Positions 1 to 8,234 of a stretch of DNA of 64,000 nt are shown here, one piece after another. Every line of letters begins with the position of its first letter. Position 1 is the first letter of the stretch. The stretch comes from Spirochaetaceae bacterium. Its GTDB lineage: Bacteria; Myxococcota_A; UBA9160; UBA4427. The notes under the pieces were generated by a model. That model was not told where the DNA came from. It saw only the letters and a program-made list of their open reading frames with translations, and did not search any database. A program made the position numbers and the translations under genes. The stretch is taken from contig JACKFD010000003.1 in assembly GCA_020632655.1 (NCBI GenBank), positions 341,797 to 405,796 on the forward strand, in the 5' to 3' direction.

Positions 1-371
1 GCCGGCTCGGTGAAGCTCAGCAGCAGGCCCGCGTAGACGCCGGTCACCAGCGTCGAGATCTGCACCGACCCGGTGAAGGCCTGACGTGCGCGCGTGGCGT
101 CGCCCGCTCCGATCGCGCGGGCCATCAGGGCCACGCAGGCCAGTCCGACCGCGAAGAGCGTCGTGTGTACGAGGTGGAAGAGCTGGGACGCGTAGCCGAC
201 GGCGGCGAGCGGGACGGCCGCACCGCCGGCCTCGGCCAGGCGACCGATCATCATGCGATCGATCAGCCCGGTCAGGTTGAGCAGGATCTGGCTCGCCATG
301 ACGGGCCAGGCCAGGCGCAGGATCTCCCGGGTCGCCGCGGTCCGGGCGTCCCGATCGGGCCCGGGGCTCAA
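1..371 (-). CDS. MATE-family multidrug/Na+ efflux transporter, N-terminal fragment
   Basis: Only the first ~120 residues are in the window; the gene continues past the left edge. The translation on the minus strand is hydrophobic and resembles the start of MATE/NorM exporters, with LRLAWPVMASQILLNL as the first membrane segment followed by a DRMMIGRLAEAGG-like loop and a second helix. No ATG lies near the expected N-terminus, so I chose TTG at 371; an internal ATG at 299 would cut off the first helix. The TTG overlaps the stop of a 7-codon mini-ORF (368-391) that itself overlaps the ispH stop, suggesting translational coupling. The family call rests on sequence pattern only. Confidence 0.72.
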   Translation of the reverse strand, partial: MSPGPDRDARTAATREILRLAWPVMASQILLNLTGLIDRMMIGRLAEAGGAAVPLAAVGYASQLFHLVHTTLFAVGLACVALMARAIGAGDATRARQAFTGSVQISTLVTGVYAGLLLSFTEP

Positions 372-391
372 GCGGGGTTCCGACGGCTCAT
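368..391 (-). other. 7-codon mini-ORF linking ispH to the MATE gene
   Basis: Its ATG overlaps the ispH stop (ATGA) and its TGA overlaps the likely TTG start of the exporter (TTGA). It encodes MSRRNPA. The double overlap fits a translational-coupling bridge but could be chance in GC-rich DNA; function is not shown. Confidence 0.3.
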
Positions 392-1320
392 GCGTCGCGC
401 AGCTCGCGCGGGAGCTTGAAGCGCACGCCTTCGTCGACCTCGGGGAGCGAGTCGAGGATCGCGCGCCCGGCCGACAGGGCCGTGAGATGGTCGACCACGC
501 CGCGGACGAGGACGTCGGGCGTCGAGGCGCCCGCCGTGATGCCGACGCAGTCGACCCCTTCGAGCCAGCGCGCGTCGACCTCGTCGGCGCTCTGGATCAG
601 GTAGGCCGGTACGCCGCGTCGCGAGGCGACCTCGACGAGGCGGTTGCTGTTCGACGAGGCGGGCGCGCCGACGACCAGCACGAGATCCGCCTGGGCGGCG
701 AGCTCCTTGACTGCGTCCTGCCGGTTCTGGGTCGCATAACAGATGTCGTCGCGTTTGGGCAGCACGATCTGCGGGAAGCGACGGGCCAGCGCGTCCATCA
801 CCTCGCGCGTGTCGTCGACCGAGAGCGTCGTCTGCGTCACGCAGCCGAGCCGTTCGGGCTGGCGCACGACGAGCCGATCGACGTCCTCGACCGTCTCGAC
901 GAGATACATCGACTCGGGCGCCTGGCCCATCGTCCCCTCGACCTCGACGTGCCCTGCGTGTCCGATCATCACGATCTCGAAGCCCTCGGCCACCATGCGC
1001 CGGACCTCGTTGTGGACCTTGGTCACGAGGGGGCAGGTCGCGTCGATCGTCTCGAGGCGCTTGGCCTCGGCGCGGCGTCGGATCATGGGCGAGACGCCGT
1101 GGGCGGAGTAGATCAGGACGGCCCCCTCGGGCGCATCCTCGGGCTCCTCGATGAACGTGGCGCCCTTCGCGCGCAGGCCGTCCACGACGTGTCGGTTGTG
1201 GACGATCTCGTGGCGGACGTAGACGGGGCGCTCCGCCTGCTGGAGGGCGAGCTCGACGATCTCGATGGCCCGGTCGACGCCGGCGCAGAAGCCGCGCGGG
1301 CTGGCGAGGAGGATCCGCAT
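388..1320 (-). CDS. ispH: 4-hydroxy-3-methylbut-2-enyl diphosphate reductase
   Basis: Last enzyme of the MEP isoprenoid pathway; it reduces HMBPP to IPP and DMAPP with a [4Fe-4S] cluster in the cytoplasm. The 310-residue length is normal for the family. The three cluster cysteines are at C12 (SPRGFCAGVDRAIE), C96 (DATCPLVTKVH) and C194 (DDICYATQNRQ). The active-site strings HEIVHN (H41), HAGHVEVEGTMGQ and TQTTLSVDDT are present. The start ATG is the first in frame. It is transcribed away from the acyl-CoA dehydrogenase pair and overlaps the bridge ORF to the MATE gene. Recognition is firm. Confidence 0.97.
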   Translation of the reverse strand: MRILLASPRGFCAGVDRAIEIVELALQQAERPVYVRHEIVHNRHVVDGLRAKGATFIEEPEDAPEGAVLIYSAHGVSPMIRRRAEAKRLETIDATCPLVTKVHNEVRRMVAEGFEIVMIGHAGHVEVEGTMGQAPESMYLVETVEDVDRLVVRQPERLGCVTQTTLSVDDTREVMDALARRFPQIVLPKRDDICYATQNRQDAVKELAAQADLVLVVGAPASSNSNRLVEVASRRGVPAYLIQSADEVDARWLEGVDCVGITAGASTPDVLVRGVVDHLTALSAGRAILDSLPEVDEGVRFKLPRELRDA

Positions 1321-1381
1321 GGCGGCGGATACTAGCAGCGGACTCGGGGTTCTCCGGGCTCCGGGACCGCGTCTGCGCCGT

Positions 1382-1387
1382 TACAAT
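1382..1387 (+). promoter_or_regulatory. Candidate -10 element for the acyl-CoA dehydrogenase pair
   Basis: TACAAT lies 31 bases before the dehydrogenase ATG in the divergent gap with ispH. No good -35 box is visible at 16-18 bp, so this is a weak prediction. Confidence 0.35.
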
Positions 1388-1417
1388 GCCGGCCTTCGAT
1401 CGAATGGAGGCATCGCC

Positions 1418-2626
1418 ATGTCCGACCTGGAAGCGTTCCGACGCGAGACGCGCGCCTGGCTCGAAGCGAATGCGCCGAAGAGCCTGGCCGGCATTCCGAG
1501 CAACGACATCGAGGGCGTCTGGGGCGGGAAGAAGTGGGTCTTCGACCATCCCGACAAGAAGCTCTGGCTCGAGCGCATGGCCGAGAAGGGCTGGACGGCG
1601 CCGACCTGGCCGGTCGAGTACGGCGGCGGCGGACTGTCGAGCGCGGAGGCGAAGATCCTCGCCCAGGAGATGAAGGCCCTGCGGCTGCCGGCGCCGCTGA
1701 TCGGCTTCGGGCTGACCATGATCGGGCCGACGCTGCTGCGCTTCGGGAACGAGGCGCAGAAGCAGGAGCACCTGCCGAAGATCTGTCGCGGCGAGATCCG
1801 CTGGTGCCAGGGCTACTCGGAGCCCGGCTCGGGCTCGGACCTCGCCTCGCTCCAGACGAAGGCCGTGCGCGACGGCGATCATTTCGTGATCAACGGGACG
1901 AAGGTCTGGACCTCCTACGCCGACGAGGCCGACTGGATCTTCGCCCTCGTGCGCAACGACGCGTCCGGCAAGAAGCAGGAGGGCATCACCTTCATCCTGA
2001 TCGACATGGACGATCCCGGCGTGAGCGTGAGTCCGATCCTCTTGATCTCGGGCAAGTCGCCCTTCTGCGAGACGCATTTCAAGGACGTGCGCGTGCCGGT
2101 CACGAACGTCGTGCACGAGATCGGCGCGGGCTGGACCGTCGCGAAGGCGCTGCTCGGACACGAGCGGACGATGATCGCGGACACCTTCGGCGTCGCGTCG
2201 ACCAAGGCCCGCGCCCGGGGCGCGCGCGGCTTCCTGCCGGAGCTCGCTGCGTCGCGGACGGGGGAGCAGGACGGGCGGCTCGCGGACGCCGTGCTGCGCG
2301 ACCAGGTCGCGGCCTTCGAGATGGAGAGCCGGGCCTTCGCCCTCACGGTGCAGCGCACGAAGGACGCCGCCCGGGCGGGGCATCAGCCGGGCTCGGAGAG
2401 CTCGATGTTCAAGATCTACGGAACCGAGCTCAATCAGCGCCGTTACGAGCTGATGGTCCGGATCCTGGGACCCGACGCCCTCGGCTGGGAGGGGCCCGGC
2501 TTCGACGAGACCGATCTCGAGACGACCCGCGACTGGCTGCGCTCCCGCGGCAACACGATCGAAGGCGGGACCTCGGAGGTCCAGCTCAACATCATCGCCA
2601 AGCACGTGCTCGGCCTGCCGGCCTGA
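1418..2626 (+). CDS. Acyl-CoA dehydrogenase, putative catalytic subunit
   Basis: FAD-dependent flavoenzyme of 402 residues that introduces a trans-2 double bond into an acyl-CoA. The start at 1418 has GGAGG eight bases upstream; the open frame extends further 5' but that part is not family-like. Family signatures include WCQGYSEPGSGSDLASLQT (FAD/substrate region) and a C-terminal NTIEGGTSEVQLNIIAKH motif holding the Glu near the position of the usual catalytic base. It is followed after 31 bp by a second, divergent acyl-CoA dehydrogenase, an arrangement seen for heteromeric FadE/ChsE-type enzymes of sterol and side-chain degradation. The substrate cannot be told from sequence. Confidence 0.92.
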   Translation: MSDLEAFRRETRAWLEANAPKSLAGIPSNDIEGVWGGKKWVFDHPDKKLWLERMAEKGWTAPTWPVEYGGGGLSSAEAKILAQEMKALRLPAPLIGFGLTMIGPTLLRFGNEAQKQEHLPKICRGEIRWCQGYSEPGSGSDLASLQTKAVRDGDHFVINGTKVWTSYADEADWIFALVRNDASGKKQEGITFILIDMDDPGVSVSPILLISGKSPFCETHFKDVRVPVTNVVHEIGAGWTVAKALLGHERTMIADTFGVASTKARARGARGFLPELAASRTGEQDGRLADAVLRDQVAAFEMESRAFALTVQRTKDAARAGHQPGSESSMFKIYGTELNQRRYELMVRILGPDALGWEGPGFDETDLETTRDWLRSRGNTIEGGTSEVQLNIIAKHVLGLPA

Positions 2627-2657
2627 CGCGCGTCGCCCGGACGAAGGAATCCACGCC

Positions 2658-3815
2658 ATGGAGCTCGTACTCAACGAAGACCAGGAGCTGATCGCGAAGA
2701 CCGCGCTCGACTTCGTCGCCGAGCACTCGCCGGTCTCGCGCTTCCGCGCGCTGCGCGATGCGGACGATCGGCTCGGCTACTCGCAGGCGCTCTACCGCGA
2801 GATGGCGGAGCTGGGCTGGACCGGGATCGCCTTCGCCGAGGAAGAGGGCGGAGCGGGCATGGGGCTCGCCGAGCTCGCGCTGGTCGTCGAGGCGCTGGGG
2901 CGCAAGCTGGCGCCGGAGCCCTTCCTGGGCGGCATCGCGATGGGTGGGACGGCGCTCTCGCTGGGGGCCTCGCCGGCGCTCCGGTCGGCCTGGCTGCCGG
3001 GCGTGATCGACGGCTCGAAGGTCGTCGCCCTCGCGCATCAGGAGGCGGGGGCGCGCTACGACCTGTGCGCCGTCAAGACCCGGGCCGAGGCGGCCGGCGA
3101 TGGGTTCCGCCTGACTGGCGAGAAGACCGGGGTGCTCGATGCGGTGGGTGCGGACGCCGTGATCGTGCCGGCGCGGACGGCGGGCCAGCCGGGCGATCGC
3201 GCAGGCCTCACGCTCTTCCTGGTCGAGACGGATCGGCCGGGCGTCTCCCTCGAACGCCAGGTGCGCGTGGACCATCGCAACGCGGCCATCCTCCGACTCG
3301 ATGGCGTCGCCTGTGGCGCGGCCGCCGTCCTCGGTCAGCCGGGGGAGGGCGCCGACCTGCTCGAGGCGGTGATCGACCGCGCGACGGTCGTGCTCTGCGC
3401 CGAGATGCTCGGCGGGATGTCCGAGGCCTTCGACCTGACCGTCGACTACCTGAAGACGCGCGAGCAGTTCGGGGTGCCGATCGGATCCTTCCAGGCCCTC
3501 CAGCATCGCGCCGCCCGCGTCTACATGGAGGTCGAGCTGGCGCGCTCCGCCGTGATGGCGGCGGCGCGGGCGGTGGACGCGGCGGGCGCCGGTCCGCTCG
3601 ACGCCGACGTGCGCAAGCTGGTCTCGCTCGCCAAGGCGCGCTGCTCGGACGCATACGTGCTGGCGACGAACGAGGGCGTGCAGCTCTTCGGCGGCGTCGG
3701 CATGACCGACGAGTACGACATCGGCTTCTACATGAAGCGCGCGCGCGCGGCCGAGCTCACCTTCGGCGACGCGGCCTTCCATCGCGATCGCTGGGCCATG
3801 CTCGGGCGCTACTGA
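2658..3815 (+). CDS. Acyl-CoA dehydrogenase, putative partner subunit
   Basis: A 385-residue protein with the acyl-CoA dehydrogenase fold: an N-terminal helical domain (MELVLNEDQELIAKTALDF), a middle beta domain, and a C-terminal helical domain (TREQFGVPIGSFQALQHRAA, then QLFGGVGMTDEYDIGFYMKR). The usual EGT(S) catalytic-Glu motif near the C-terminus is absent; the corresponding stretch reads AAELTFGDAAFHRDRW. That fits a non-catalytic or half-site partner of the upstream dehydrogenase, inferred from known alpha2-beta2 acyl-CoA dehydrogenases. An AAGGA ribosome site precedes the ATG. Probably co-transcribed with its neighbour. Confidence 0.9.
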   Translation: MELVLNEDQELIAKTALDFVAEHSPVSRFRALRDADDRLGYSQALYREMAELGWTGIAFAEEEGGAGMGLAELALVVEALGRKLAPEPFLGGIAMGGTALSLGASPALRSAWLPGVIDGSKVVALAHQEAGARYDLCAVKTRAEAAGDGFRLTGEKTGVLDAVGADAVIVPARTAGQPGDRAGLTLFLVETDRPGVSLERQVRVDHRNAAILRLDGVACGAAAVLGQPGEGADLLEAVIDRATVVLCAEMLGGMSEAFDLTVDYLKTREQFGVPIGSFQALQHRAARVYMEVELARSAVMAAARAVDAAGAGPLDADVRKLVSLAKARCSDAYVLATNEGVQLFGGVGMTDEYDIGFYMKRARAAELTFGDAAFHRDRWAMLGRY

Positions 3816-3942
3816 GCGCCGGACGCACGCGGGGGCGAAGGGCGGGGACGAAGTCTGCGGGCTCACGGGCCTAGCGCGGCTCGCCCGTGACGCGTACCGT
3901 GGGCGCCGCCGGACCCCGCGAGGTCCGGGAGAGGACCGCTTC

Positions 3943-4971
3943 GTGAATCCCCGAGATCGATTCCTGCGTGCGTGCCGGGGCGAGCCGGTCGATCGGCCGC
4001 CGGTCTGGCTGATGCGACAGGCGGGCCGCTACCTGCCCGAGTACCGCGCGGTGCGCGAGGGCGTCCGCTTTCTCGACATGTGCGCCGACGTGGAGCGCGC
4101 GGTCACGGTCTCGCTCCAGCCGATCGATCTGGTGGGCTCCGAGGCGGTGATCCTCTTCCAGGACATCTTCACGCCGATTCCGCCGATGGGGGTCGATCTC
4201 GACTTCGCGCCCGGACCCGTGATCGCGAAGCCGATCCGGGAGGCGGCGCAGATCGAGGCGCTGGTCGTGCCGGATCCGCGCGAGACCGTGCCCTTCGTCT
4301 TCGAGATCCTCGGCCGGCTGCGCGAGGCGTTGGCCGCGCGCGACGTGCCGCTGCTCGGCTTCGCCGGGGCGCCCTTCACGCTGGCGGCCTACCTCGTGCA
4401 GGGCAGCGGCTCGAAGGACTTCTCGATCCTGAAGGCGATGCTCCAGAAGCGACCCGACGAGGTCGAGGCCCTGCTCGAGAAGCTGACCCGGCTCACGATC
4501 GACTACCTGCGCGCCCAGCTCGAGGCCGGCGCGGAGGCGGTCCAGCTCTTCGATACCTGGGCGGGGCTGCTCGATCCGGCTGCCTACCGGCGCTGGGTCC
4601 AGCCCTGGCATCGACGCATCGCCGAGGCGCTGTCGGACCGCCCCGAACCTCTGATCCTCTACGTCCAGAACGGGTCCCATGTCGTCGATTCGATTGCAGA
4701 TTCGGGGGCGGACGTGATCTCCCTCGACTGGCGGGTCGAGCTCGGGGAGGTCGCGCGGCGACACGGCCAGCACGTGAGCCTGCAGGGCAATCTCGACCCC
4801 TGCTGGCTGCACGCGTCCCGGGAGCGGATCTTCGAGATGGTGCGCGAGATGGCCGAGGCCGCCGCGCCCGCCCGCGGTCACATCCTGAACCTCGGCCACG
4901 GCTGTCTGCCCGACACCCCGGTCGAAGGGGTGCGCGCCTTCACCGACGCGGCGCGGGCACTCTCCGGCTGA
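3943..4971 (+). CDS. hemE: Uroporphyrinogen decarboxylase
   Basis: Cytoplasmic heme-pathway enzyme that decarboxylates the four acetates of uroporphyrinogen III to give coproporphyrinogen III. The 342-residue protein begins with GTG at 3943 behind GAGAGGA. Diagnostic motifs are PPVWLMRQAGRYLPEYR near the N-terminus (substrate Arg), PIPPMGVDLDF, GFAGAPFTLAAYLVQG, and LQGNLDP/NLGHGCLPDTP near the C-terminus. The 3' end converges on and overlaps the last 32 bp of hemH on the other strand, so two steps of heme synthesis sit tail to tail. Confidence 0.96.
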   Translation: MNPRDRFLRACRGEPVDRPPVWLMRQAGRYLPEYRAVREGVRFLDMCADVERAVTVSLQPIDLVGSEAVILFQDIFTPIPPMGVDLDFAPGPVIAKPIREAAQIEALVVPDPRETVPFVFEILGRLREALAARDVPLLGFAGAPFTLAAYLVQGSGSKDFSILKAMLQKRPDEVEALLEKLTRLTIDYLRAQLEAGAEAVQLFDTWAGLLDPAAYRRWVQPWHRRIAEALSDRPEPLILYVQNGSHVVDSIADSGADVISLDWRVELGEVARRHGQHVSLQGNLDPCWLHASRERIFEMVREMAEAAAPARGHILNLGHGCLPDTPVEGVRAFTDAARALSG

Positions 4972-5986
4972 TCCAGCCGGCGACGGCCTCGGCGAAGCGG
5001 GGATCGCCGTTCGGGCAGGGCGCGAGCCAGAACGCCTCGCCCCCGAGCTTCGTCCACTCCGCCCGGAGCCGGAGGCCGATCTCCTCGAGCGTCTCGAGGC
5101 AGTCCGCGACGAAGGCGGGGCAGAGTACGACCAGGCGCCGCACGCCCTGCTCGGCGAGCCGCGGCAGGACCTCGTCCGTATAGGGTCGGATCCAGGGCCG
5201 ACCGCCCAGCCGGGACTGGAACGACGAGCTCGTCGTCGTCGCGTCGAGGCCGAGCGCCGCGACGAGGGCCCGCGTCGTCGCGAGGCATTGCGCCCGGTAG
5301 CAGCGCGGCAGCGCCGCCCCCGGCGCATCGCAGCAGTCGGCGCGAGACAGGCAGTGGCCACCCGTCGGATCGCTGGCGCGGATCTGGTCCTCGGGCAGTC
5401 CGTGGTAGCTGAAGAGGACGTGATCGGCGCGGAAGGCCGCGAGGTCGTCCGCCACGAGCGCCGCCCAGCTCCGGGCGAAGTCCGGCTCGTCGTAGAAGGG
5501 ACCGAGCACCTCCACGGGCGGGACGTCGTTGCGGCGCGCCAGCGCGCGGAACACGGCCTCGGAGACCGAGGCCGTGACGGCCGAGGCGTATTGCGGGAAG
5601 AGGGGCAGGACGATGAGCCGTGCGGCGCCGGCCCGGGAGAGCGCGTCGAGGCCGCGCTCGATCGACGGCTCGCCGTAACGCATGGCCAGCTCGACGGCGA
5701 AGTCCTCGCCGAGTCGCTTCGCCACCTCCTGCGCGAGCGCGCGTGAGTGGATCAGCAGCGGCGAGCCCTCGGGCTGCCAGATCTGGCGGTACGCCTGCGC
5801 TGCGCGGCGCGGTCGGGTGGGTAGGATGATCAGGTTCAGGAGCAGCCAGCGCGCCACCCGGGGCATCGTCAAGACCCTGGGATCGCTCAGGAATTCGCGC
5901 AGGTAGCGGCGGACCGCGCGCGGCTCGGGCTGCTCCGGCGTGCCGAGGTTCACCAGCAGCAGCCCCGTCTTCCCGGCGAACGACAT
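4940..5986 (-). CDS. hemH: Ferrochelatase with an internal cysteine cluster
   Basis: Inserts Fe2+ into the porphyrin, the terminal step of the classical heme pathway. The 348-residue product starts at ATG 5986, with GGAAAGAAG upstream; a 13-codon longer frame is less likely. Catalytic-site residues are H195 in FSYHGLPEDQ and E298 in CLETLEEIG; the N-terminal LLLVNLGTP motif is typical. Between residues 212 and 234 lie five cysteines (C212, C218, C219, C229, C234), resembling the internal segment proposed to hold a [2Fe-2S] cluster in some bacterial ferrochelatases, including that of Myxococcus. Some relatives act as coproporphyrin ferrochelatase; sequence alone does not settle the substrate here. 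Confidence 0.93.
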   Translation of the reverse strand: MSFAGKTGLLLVNLGTPEQPEPRAVRRYLREFLSDPRVLTMPRVARWLLLNLIILPTRPRRAAQAYRQIWQPEGSPLLIHSRALAQEVAKRLGEDFAVELAMRYGEPSIERGLDALSRAGAARLIVLPLFPQYASAVTASVSEAVFRALARRNDVPPVEVLGPFYDEPDFARSWAALVADDLAAFRADHVLFSYHGLPEDQIRASDPTGGHCLSRADCCDAPGAALPRCYRAQCLATTRALVAALGLDATTTSSSFQSRLGGRPWIRPYTDEVLPRLAEQGVRRLVVLCPAFVADCLETLEEIGLRLRAEWTKLGGEAFWLAPCPNGDPRFAEAVAGWISRRVPAPRR

Positions 5987-6067
5987 GCTTCTTTCCGACT
6001 CCCCTGTGGGTCGTGGACGGCACACGTCCCTTCCCGGTCGCGGCCGGTCACTCTATTTCCTGCGAGC

Positions 6068-6088
6068 GGCGCCGGCGCCGAATATAAT
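6068..6088 (+). promoter_or_regulatory. Candidate promoter with palindrome for the response regulator gene
   Basis: A perfect -10 hexamer TATAAT lies at 6083-6088, 170 bases before the response regulator start. A perfect 12-bp palindrome GGCGCCGGCGCC (6068-6079) lies in the spacer just upstream, where a repressor or activator could bind. No consensus -35 is visible (CTGCGA at 6060 at best). The palindrome may be chance in GC-rich DNA. Confidence 0.5.
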
Positions 6089-6108
6089 CGTCCGGTTGCC
6101 AGGGACCA

Positions 6109-6127
6109 GGAACCGTCACGCGGTTCC
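6109..6127 (+). other. Hairpin in the response-regulator leader
   Basis: Seven-base perfect arms GGAACCG (6109-6115) and CGGTTCC (6121-6127) with a 5-base loop, about 20 bases after the predicted -10. Could be a 5'-UTR structure or an operator; function unknown. Confidence 0.35.
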
Positions 6128-6258
6128 CGGGCAGAGCGTGCAGGGGTGGAGCGTCGCAGCGGAGAGCCGGAGCGCCGGAGGCGCGTGGGACGGCCGATCG
6201 ATCGGGTTGCAGGGCGCCGCGACGCGTGCGGAAGCTGGAGGGGGGGACCGAGCGAACG

Positions 6259-7344
6259 ATGGCCAGGGTGCTGATCGTCGAGGACGAGGACTCGCTGCGC
6301 GAGACCTTGAGCCGCTATCTCGCACACGAGGGACACGAGGTGATCGCGGCGGCGTCGGGCCAGGAGGCGCTCGACGCCGGGTTCGACGCGTCGCCGGACG
6401 TGTTGATCGCCGACTGGATGCTCAAGAACCACATCCATGGGCTCCACGTATCCGAGGTCTTCCGCGCGCTGCACCCGAGACTCAACACGATCCTGATCAC
6501 GGGCTTTCCGTCCCGCGACCTGCTCGAGGAGTCGGATCGCTGTGGGGTGTCGCGGCTGCTCGAGAAGCCCTTCGACCTGCAGGAGCTGCGGGATGCGGTG
6601 ATGAACGTGCTGGCGGAGGCGCCGGGGGATCCGGTCGTTGCGCCGGCGGGTCCGTCGATTGCGGCGCTCTCCGTCGACGCGGGGGGCGCGCTCCAGTTCG
6701 CGTCGGAGCGTGCGACGGAGCTGCTGGCGGCGGTCGGTGCGCCCCCGGGCGCCGCCCATCTCGACGAGATCCTCGCCGGCGAGCCGCCGGACGTCCTGGA
6801 GGCGGCCGAGCGCGAATGGGTGCCCGTCCAGTCCCGACACGATCCGCGTCAGGAGTGGCTGCTGCGCTCGCGGCGAAGACCCGGGCGCGTCGGCTGGCTC
6901 GTCGTCCTCTGTCTGCGCGACGAGGAGCAGCGCCGGAGCGATCCGCGCATGCGCATCCTGCTCGACGAGCGCGGGGGCGCCTCGGGGCGCTCGCTCGAGG
7001 ACCCGGCGCCCGTCGTCGTGATCGAACGCGACGGCGTCGTGCGGCGACTGCTCGTCTCCCAGATCGAGCGACTCGGGGCGATCTGCTACCCGAGCGACGA
7101 TCTCGCGAGCGCCCTGCGGCTGCTCGAAGCGGAGCCCCGGGTGCGGACCGTGATGGTGGACTTCACGTTGGCGGGCGCGGAGATGCGACGCTGGTCGAGT
7201 CGCATCCGGGAGCAGCGGCCCGAGGCGACGATCGTCGGGACGGGCGGCGTCGGCGCCGAGTCCGACCTGCTCGCCCAGGGCGTAGCAAGGGTGCTGCGCA
7301 AGCCCTGGCGGATCAACGATCTGATCGCCGCCATCGACCCCTGA
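6259..7344 (+). CDS. Double-receiver response regulator with a PAS-like middle
   Basis: A 361-residue signalling protein. Receiver 1 (residues ~1-118) has acidic residues E8/D9, phospho-acceptor D52 (LIADWMLK), T81 and K103 (LLEKPF). Residues ~132-225 look like a PAS-type sensor, with SVDAGGALQFASERATELL followed by a strand-rich end (WLVVLCLRDEEQ). Receiver 2 (~250-361) keeps E256/D258, D301 (VMVDFTL), T328 and K348 (VLRKPW). No DNA-binding, GGDEF or kinase domain is seen, so output is probably by protein contact or phosphotransfer. The start at 6259 follows GGAGGGGGG; GTG at 6226 is an alternative. It stands alone, convergent with pcs. Confidence 0.85.
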   Translation: MARVLIVEDEDSLRETLSRYLAHEGHEVIAAASGQEALDAGFDASPDVLIADWMLKNHIHGLHVSEVFRALHPRLNTILITGFPSRDLLEESDRCGVSRLLEKPFDLQELRDAVMNVLAEAPGDPVVAPAGPSIAALSVDAGGALQFASERATELLAAVGAPPGAAHLDEILAGEPPDVLEAAEREWVPVQSRHDPRQEWLLRSRRRPGRVGWLVVLCLRDEEQRRSDPRMRILLDERGGASGRSLEDPAPVVVIERDGVVRRLLVSQIERLGAICYPSDDLASALRLLEAEPRVRTVMVDFTLAGAEMRRWSSRIREQRPEATIVGTGGVGAESDLLAQGVARVLRKPWRINDLIAAIDP

Positions 7345-7423
7345 GTCCGGGTCGGCGCTGCGGGCTCCGCGCGCCCATCCAGGACTCGGGTCCCGGGCCC
7401 CGTCCGCTACCCGTCGCGCCCGC

Positions 7424-8137
7424 TCAGGCGGATCGCCGCCAGGCGAGGCCGCCGCGCGTGAAGGAGAGCCAGAGGTACCAGGCGGGGTAGCCGAGCGTGA
7501 GCTCCCCGAGCAGCATCGGGCGTGCCCACTCGGGCCACTCGATGCACGCCGCGAGGGCCGCGGCCCAGACGACGCCGCCGACGCCGAGGGCCACGCGCAG
7601 CGCCATCGGCTCGACCTTGCTCGGGTAGAGATACTTGAACGGCACGAAGACGAGGAGCGAGAGACCCACGATCCAGAGGGTGCCGCCGAGTGGGCCGATG
7701 CCGAGGACGAAGAGGTAGATCGCGAGCACGTTCCAGTACGACGGAAAGCCCAGGAAGAAATCGTCTTCGGTCTTCGCATCCTCGCGCGAGAAGCCGTAGG
7801 CGCTCGCGAGCACGGGTGCCGCCAGCCAGCCGGGGTGCAGCACCTGCCCCGCGCCCCAGAAGAAGAAGCAGGGCACGATCACGAAGTTCAGGAAGTCGAC
7901 CATGTCGTCGAGTCGGCGACCGTCGATCTCCGGGACGTGTCGGCGCACGCCGACCGCGCGGGCGAGGGTGCCGTCGACGCTGTCGACGAAGAGCGCGGCG
8001 AGCATCAGCAGGATCGCCACCTCGAGTCGTGCGGTCGCGATCGCGATCAGCGCGTAGACGCCGAGCACGGCGCCACTCGCGGTGAGGAGGTGGACGCCCC
8101 AGGAGAGCGGTCTGCCGAGCGGTTCGGAGTCGGACAT
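7424..8137 (-). CDS. pcs: Phosphatidylcholine synthase (CDP-alcohol phosphatidyltransferase)
   Basis: Integral membrane enzyme that makes phosphatidylcholine directly from CDP-diacylglycerol and choline. The catalytic motif is complete: D52-x2-D55-G56-x2-A59-R60-x12-G73-x3-D77-x3-D81. The long spacer between AR and G, and the GFSREDAKTEDDFFLGFPSYWN segment, point to Pcs rather than PssA or PgsA. The 237-residue length and repeated hydrophobic segments fit a protein with about eight membrane helices. It diverges from the nuoB-like operon with 97 bp between starts. This implies phosphatidylcholine in the membrane if choline is available. Confidence 0.87.
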   Translation of the reverse strand: MSDSEPLGRPLSWGVHLLTASGAVLGVYALIAIATARLEVAILLMLAALFVDSVDGTLARAVGVRRHVPEIDGRRLDDMVDFLNFVIVPCFFFWGAGQVLHPGWLAAPVLASAYGFSREDAKTEDDFFLGFPSYWNVLAIYLFVLGIGPLGGTLWIVGLSLLVFVPFKYLYPSKVEPMALRVALGVGGVVWAAALAACIEWPEWARPMLLGELTLGYPAWYLWLSFTRGGLAWRRSA

Positions 8138-8234
8138 GCGGCGCCTGCGAATCGGGACGGGAGCAGCTTACCAGAGAGGCTATGCTCGGCCGGGTCCGGC
8201 GCGTCGCGCGACGCATCGGTCGGACGGGGGGGCG

